In this document: positions 62,100-64,000 of the stretch, one piece after another
Numbering within the stretch: position 1 is the stretch's first letter
How the letters are laid out: each line of letters starts with the position of its first letter
Source: Nodosilinea sp. FACHB-131
GTDB lineage: Bacteria > Cyanobacteriota > Cyanobacteriia > Phormidesmidales > Phormidesmidaceae
NCBI RefSeq assembly: GCF_014695395.1
Contig: NZ_JACJOF010000016.1
Coordinates: 248,001 to 312,000 of the forward strand
Direction of reading: 5' to 3'
Length of the DNA: 64,000 bases
The notes under the pieces: generated by a model
Told to the model about the DNA's origin: nothing
Seen by the model: only the letters and a program-made list of their open reading frames with translations
Database searches by the model: none
Made by a program: the position numbers and the translations under genes

Positions 62100-63080
62100 A
62101 TGAACTCATCCCCCATTCAGACCGGGTTTGATCGCATGTTCCAACCCAATCAGCTGACGGTCGGCGTGTTCTTTCCTATCGAGGCGTACAAGGGCAGCAT
62201 TCCCACCATGCAGCATCAGGTGGAGCTGGCCCAGCGAGCCGAGGCCCTGGGCTATGCCGCCCTCTGGGTGCGAGACGTGCCGCTCTATGACCCCACCTTT
62301 GGAGACGTGGGGCAGATTTTTGACCCCTGGGTTTACTTAGGCTACATGGCGGCCCAGACCGATCGCATTGCCTTGGCCACCGGCAGCATTATCTTTAGCC
62401 AGCGCCACCCGTTGCACCTGGCGAAGTCAGCGGCTTCGGTCGATCAGCTCTCCCAAGGACGGTTGGTGATGGGGGTGGCTTCGGGCGATCGCCCGGTGGA
62501 GTTTCCTGCCTTTGGGGTTGACTTTGAGACGCGGGGCGATCGCTTTCGTCAGACCTTTGCTGACTTTAGGCAGGCCTTGGCCACAGAGTTTCCGGTGATG
62601 CGCTCGTCGCTGACCCAGATGGAGGGGGCCGACCTGCTGCCCAAGCCCGTCAACGGCAGCATTCCCCTGCTGGTGACGGGCCACAGCCGTCAAACCCCCG
62701 AGTGGATCGCCGAGCACGCTGACGGCTGGCTCTATTACCCACGCCATCCCCACATGCAGGCCCGCATGATTCAAGACTGGCGCGCCCTGGTCGATCGCGT
62801 CGCCCCTGGCAGATTCAAACCCTACGCCCAATCGCTCTACGTCGATCTGGTGGATGACCCCACCGCTGCGGCAACGCCCATTCACCTGGGCTATAGGCTG
62901 GGGCGCGATCGCCTGCTCGACCTGCTGCTGCACCTGCGCGACATTGGCGTCAACCACGTCGGCCTCAACCTCAAGTATGGTGAGCGCCCCGCAGGCGATG
63001 TGCTAGAAGAAATTGGTCGAGAGGTTTTACCGCACATTCATTCAGAGGTTTTAACCCATGGACGAGTATCAGTCGGTTAG
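62100..63080 (+). CDS. LLM-class flavin-dependent oxidoreductase
   Basis: The protein has 326 aa. The bacterial luciferase-like TIM barrel is shown by LTVGVFFPIEAYKGSIPTMQ, LAQRAEALGYAALWVRDVPL, RIALATGSIIFSQRHPLHLA, SQGRLVMGVASGDRP, LLVTGHSRQTPEWIAEHADG and VGLNLKYGERPAGDVLEEIG. It uses FMN (or F420) and probably oxygen to oxidise an unknown substrate. It resembles the cluster of LLM proteins placed beside OsmC or peroxide genes. Its end overlaps the start of the Rof-like gene by 23 bases. Confidence 0.93.
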   Translation: MNSSPIQTGFDRMFQPNQLTVGVFFPIEAYKGSIPTMQHQVELAQRAEALGYAALWVRDVPLYDPTFGDVGQIFDPWVYLGYMAAQTDRIALATGSIIFSQRHPLHLAKSAASVDQLSQGRLVMGVASGDRPVEFPAFGVDFETRGDRFRQTFADFRQALATEFPVMRSSLTQMEGADLLPKPVNGSIPLLVTGHSRQTPEWIAEHADGWLYYPRHPHMQARMIQDWRALVDRVAPGRFKPYAQSLYVDLVDDPTAAATPIHLGYRLGRDRLLDLLLHLRDIGVNHVGLNLKYGERPAGDVLEEIGREVLPHIHSEVLTHGRVSVG

Positions 63081-63306
63081 CTGTGATTTCTACGACGAGT
63101 TAGAGGCTCTGGCCACCCTACACCAAACTTGCCCAATTCACTACCGCACCGAGGGCGGCGATGAAGTGAGCACTGAAGGCCAAATCGTCGATTTCTTTGC
63201 GGTTGAGAAAGCCGAATATCTGCGGCTGAAGGACGGCACCGAAATTCGCCTCGATCGCTTGATTTCTGTAGACGGCAAGCCGGTACAGTTTGCGGCCAGC
63301 GAGTAG
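63058..63306 (+). CDS. Rof/YaeO-like protein (Rho-binding antiterminator family)
   Basis: The protein has 82 aa. The start region YQSVSCDFYDELEALATLHQ matches the Rof pattern (YxPIxCDxYDxLE), and EKAEYLRLKDGTEIRLDRLI matches its strands ending in LRLDxI. Rof binds Rho and inhibits termination in enterobacteria. Cyanobacteria are known to lack Rho, so this member must bind another partner or act as an Sm-like RNA-binding protein; that is inference. It is translationally coupled to the LLM gene (overlap 63058-63080). Confidence 0.82.
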   Translation: MDEYQSVSCDFYDELEALATLHQTCPIHYRTEGGDEVSTEGQIVDFFAVEKAEYLRLKDGTEIRLDRLISVDGKPVQFAASE

Positions 63307-63392
63307 CAGGGCTGGCGATAGATCAACCCCCGCCATTTTGTCCTCACCCAGTTTGTTTGCGATAATGGCTGTATCTCCAGGAGATTTAGGCT

Positions 63393-63695
63393 ATGCCTAA
63401 CAGCCTTAATTGCCAGGACATCGTCGCTAGGGTTAAAGCCCATCAAAGTACTCTTGAGCAGATGGGTGTTAAATCTCTAGAGATTTTTGGTTCTGTAGCT
63501 CGCGATGAAGCCACCCCTCAAAGCGATGTTGACTTCTTAGTGGAATTTTCTAGGCCAGTCGGGTTTTTCCAAGTTTTTGATATTCAATACTTTTTAGAAG
63601 ATCTGCTTCAGCGTCCTATTGATTTAGGCACAGTGGATGCTTTAAAGGAACACCTACGACTTCCAGTTTTGGAGAGCACGATTCGTGTCTTCTAG
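63393..63695 (+). CDS. MntA-type nucleotidyltransferase antitoxin
   Basis: The protein has 100 aa. The minimal NTase motif is LEIFGSVARDEATPQSDVDF followed by LVEF: G33-S34 with D45 and D47, the full GSx10DxD. In known pairs MntA adds AMP units to a tyrosine of the HEPN toxin and so silences it. AGGAG at about 63379 precedes the ATG. Its end overlaps the GTG start of the HEPN gene by 11 bases, which gives coupled translation, as usual for this type VII toxin-antitoxin system. Intact. Confidence 0.93.
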   Translation: MPNSLNCQDIVARVKAHQSTLEQMGVKSLEIFGSVARDEATPQSDVDFLVEFSRPVGFFQVFDIQYFLEDLLQRPIDLGTVDALKEHLRLPVLESTIRVF

Positions 63696-63984
63696 GAACT
63701 GGAGGTTGCGGGTAGAAGATATTTTGAATGCCATCGAGACAATTCAGACTCGTTTAGACGGCTTTGATTTTGCAGCCTTTGTTAATGACGCTATCTTGGT
63801 TGAGTCGATAATTTATCAGCTCATCATTATTGGGGAAGCTTCAGCAAATATTCCCTCGGACATCAAAGCCCTGGCACCAGACTTGCCCTGGCGACAAATG
63901 ACCGATATGCGAAATATCATGGCCCATGCTTACTTTCGAGTAAAGCTGGATGTTGTTTGGGAAACCGCTTGCGAAAACTTATAG
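63685..63984 (+). CDS. HepT-type HEPN toxin (possibly C-terminally short)
   Basis: The protein is 99 aa from GTG 63685, overlapping mntA by 11 bases. The HEPN RNase motif is DMRNIMAHAYF: R76-x4-H81-x-Y83, with the Tyr being the AMPylation target. LVESIIYQLIIIGEASANIP is the usual preceding helix. It should cleave RNA unless modified by MntA. It stops at CENL, while many HepT proteins continue about ten residues with another short helix, so the end may be trimmed. The active site is intact. The gene ends 16 bases before the window end. Confidence 0.92.
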   Translation: MSSRNWRLRVEDILNAIETIQTRLDGFDFAAFVNDAILVESIIYQLIIIGEASANIPSDIKALAPDLPWRQMTDMRNIMAHAYFRVKLDVVWETACENL

Positions 63985-64000
63985 CTGTGGTCATCTAGGT

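Overview
The window is chromosomal DNA from a cyanobacterium, most likely a filamentous Leptolyngbya/Nodosilinea-like one; the genus is an inference. It carries a phycocyanobilin:ferredoxin oxidoreductase (pcyA) and an RRM glycine-rich RNA-binding protein of the cyanobacterial cold-regulated type. It also has an aspartokinase with four ACT domains, a DUF1815 protein and a PEP carboxylase. The HIP1 octamer GCGATCGC (for example at 1092-1099) recurs throughout, inside genes and between them. Most of the window is ordinary housekeeping DNA with short operons and many convergent or divergent singletons.

Layout. 1-5.8 kb is an accessory segment: the tail of an RluA-type pseudouridine synthase, several interspersed palindromes, then a compact same-strand cassette. 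The cassette runs XRE regulator with palindromic operator, heptapeptide-repeat ORF, small putative effector, and a 1025-residue NB-ARC/TPR (NLR-like) protein. The effector C-terminus and the NLR N-terminus share a short motif ending GGTAYIGD, the arrangement expected of amyloid-type signalling pairs in bacterial cell-death systems. 5.9-11.2 kb holds a GNAT acetyltransferase and an overlapping DUF1574/MBOAT pair for probable polymer O-acylation. 11.6-23 kb holds ppc, two coiled-coil genes with a lone minimal nucleotidyltransferase, an outer-membrane barrel protein, a HerA-like ATPase, a Ser/Thr kinase, an alpha/beta hydrolase and rpiA. 23-27.5 kb holds an MscS-type channel, an MFS transporter, and a decayed locus built from 21-bp (heptapeptide) repeats. 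27.7-39.3 kb holds manganese catalase, aldo/keto reductase, rpe, a CHASE2-adenylate cyclase next to a FecR-domain protein, NDH-2, lysC and DUF1815. 39.6-47.4 kb holds an SbmA/BacA-like ABC transporter, pirin, Uma2 nuclease, a phytochelatin-synthase-like protease, an 8-oxoguanine-deaminase-like amidohydrolase, an aldehyde dehydrogenase and DUF1499. 47.5-58.5 kb holds gmk, pcyA, an AI-2E family permease, a family 2 glycosyltransferase, pgk, UspA, Coq4/PadR, an RbgA-like GTPase, a J-like multi-module protein, rbp and two small proteins. 58.7-64 kb holds glycogen phosphorylase, an OsmC-LLM-Rof operon and a MntA/HepT toxin-antitoxin pair.

How the genes work together. Central carbon genes (ppc, rpiA, rpe, pgk, glgP) are scattered rather than clustered. 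Defence or conflict functions occur at both ends: the NLR cassette on the left and MntA/HepT on the right. Two unrelated-looking proteins, the DUF1574 protein and the J-like protein, share a repeated module of about 85 residues that I cannot name. No rRNA, tRNA, CRISPR array, intact insertion sequence or origin was recognised.
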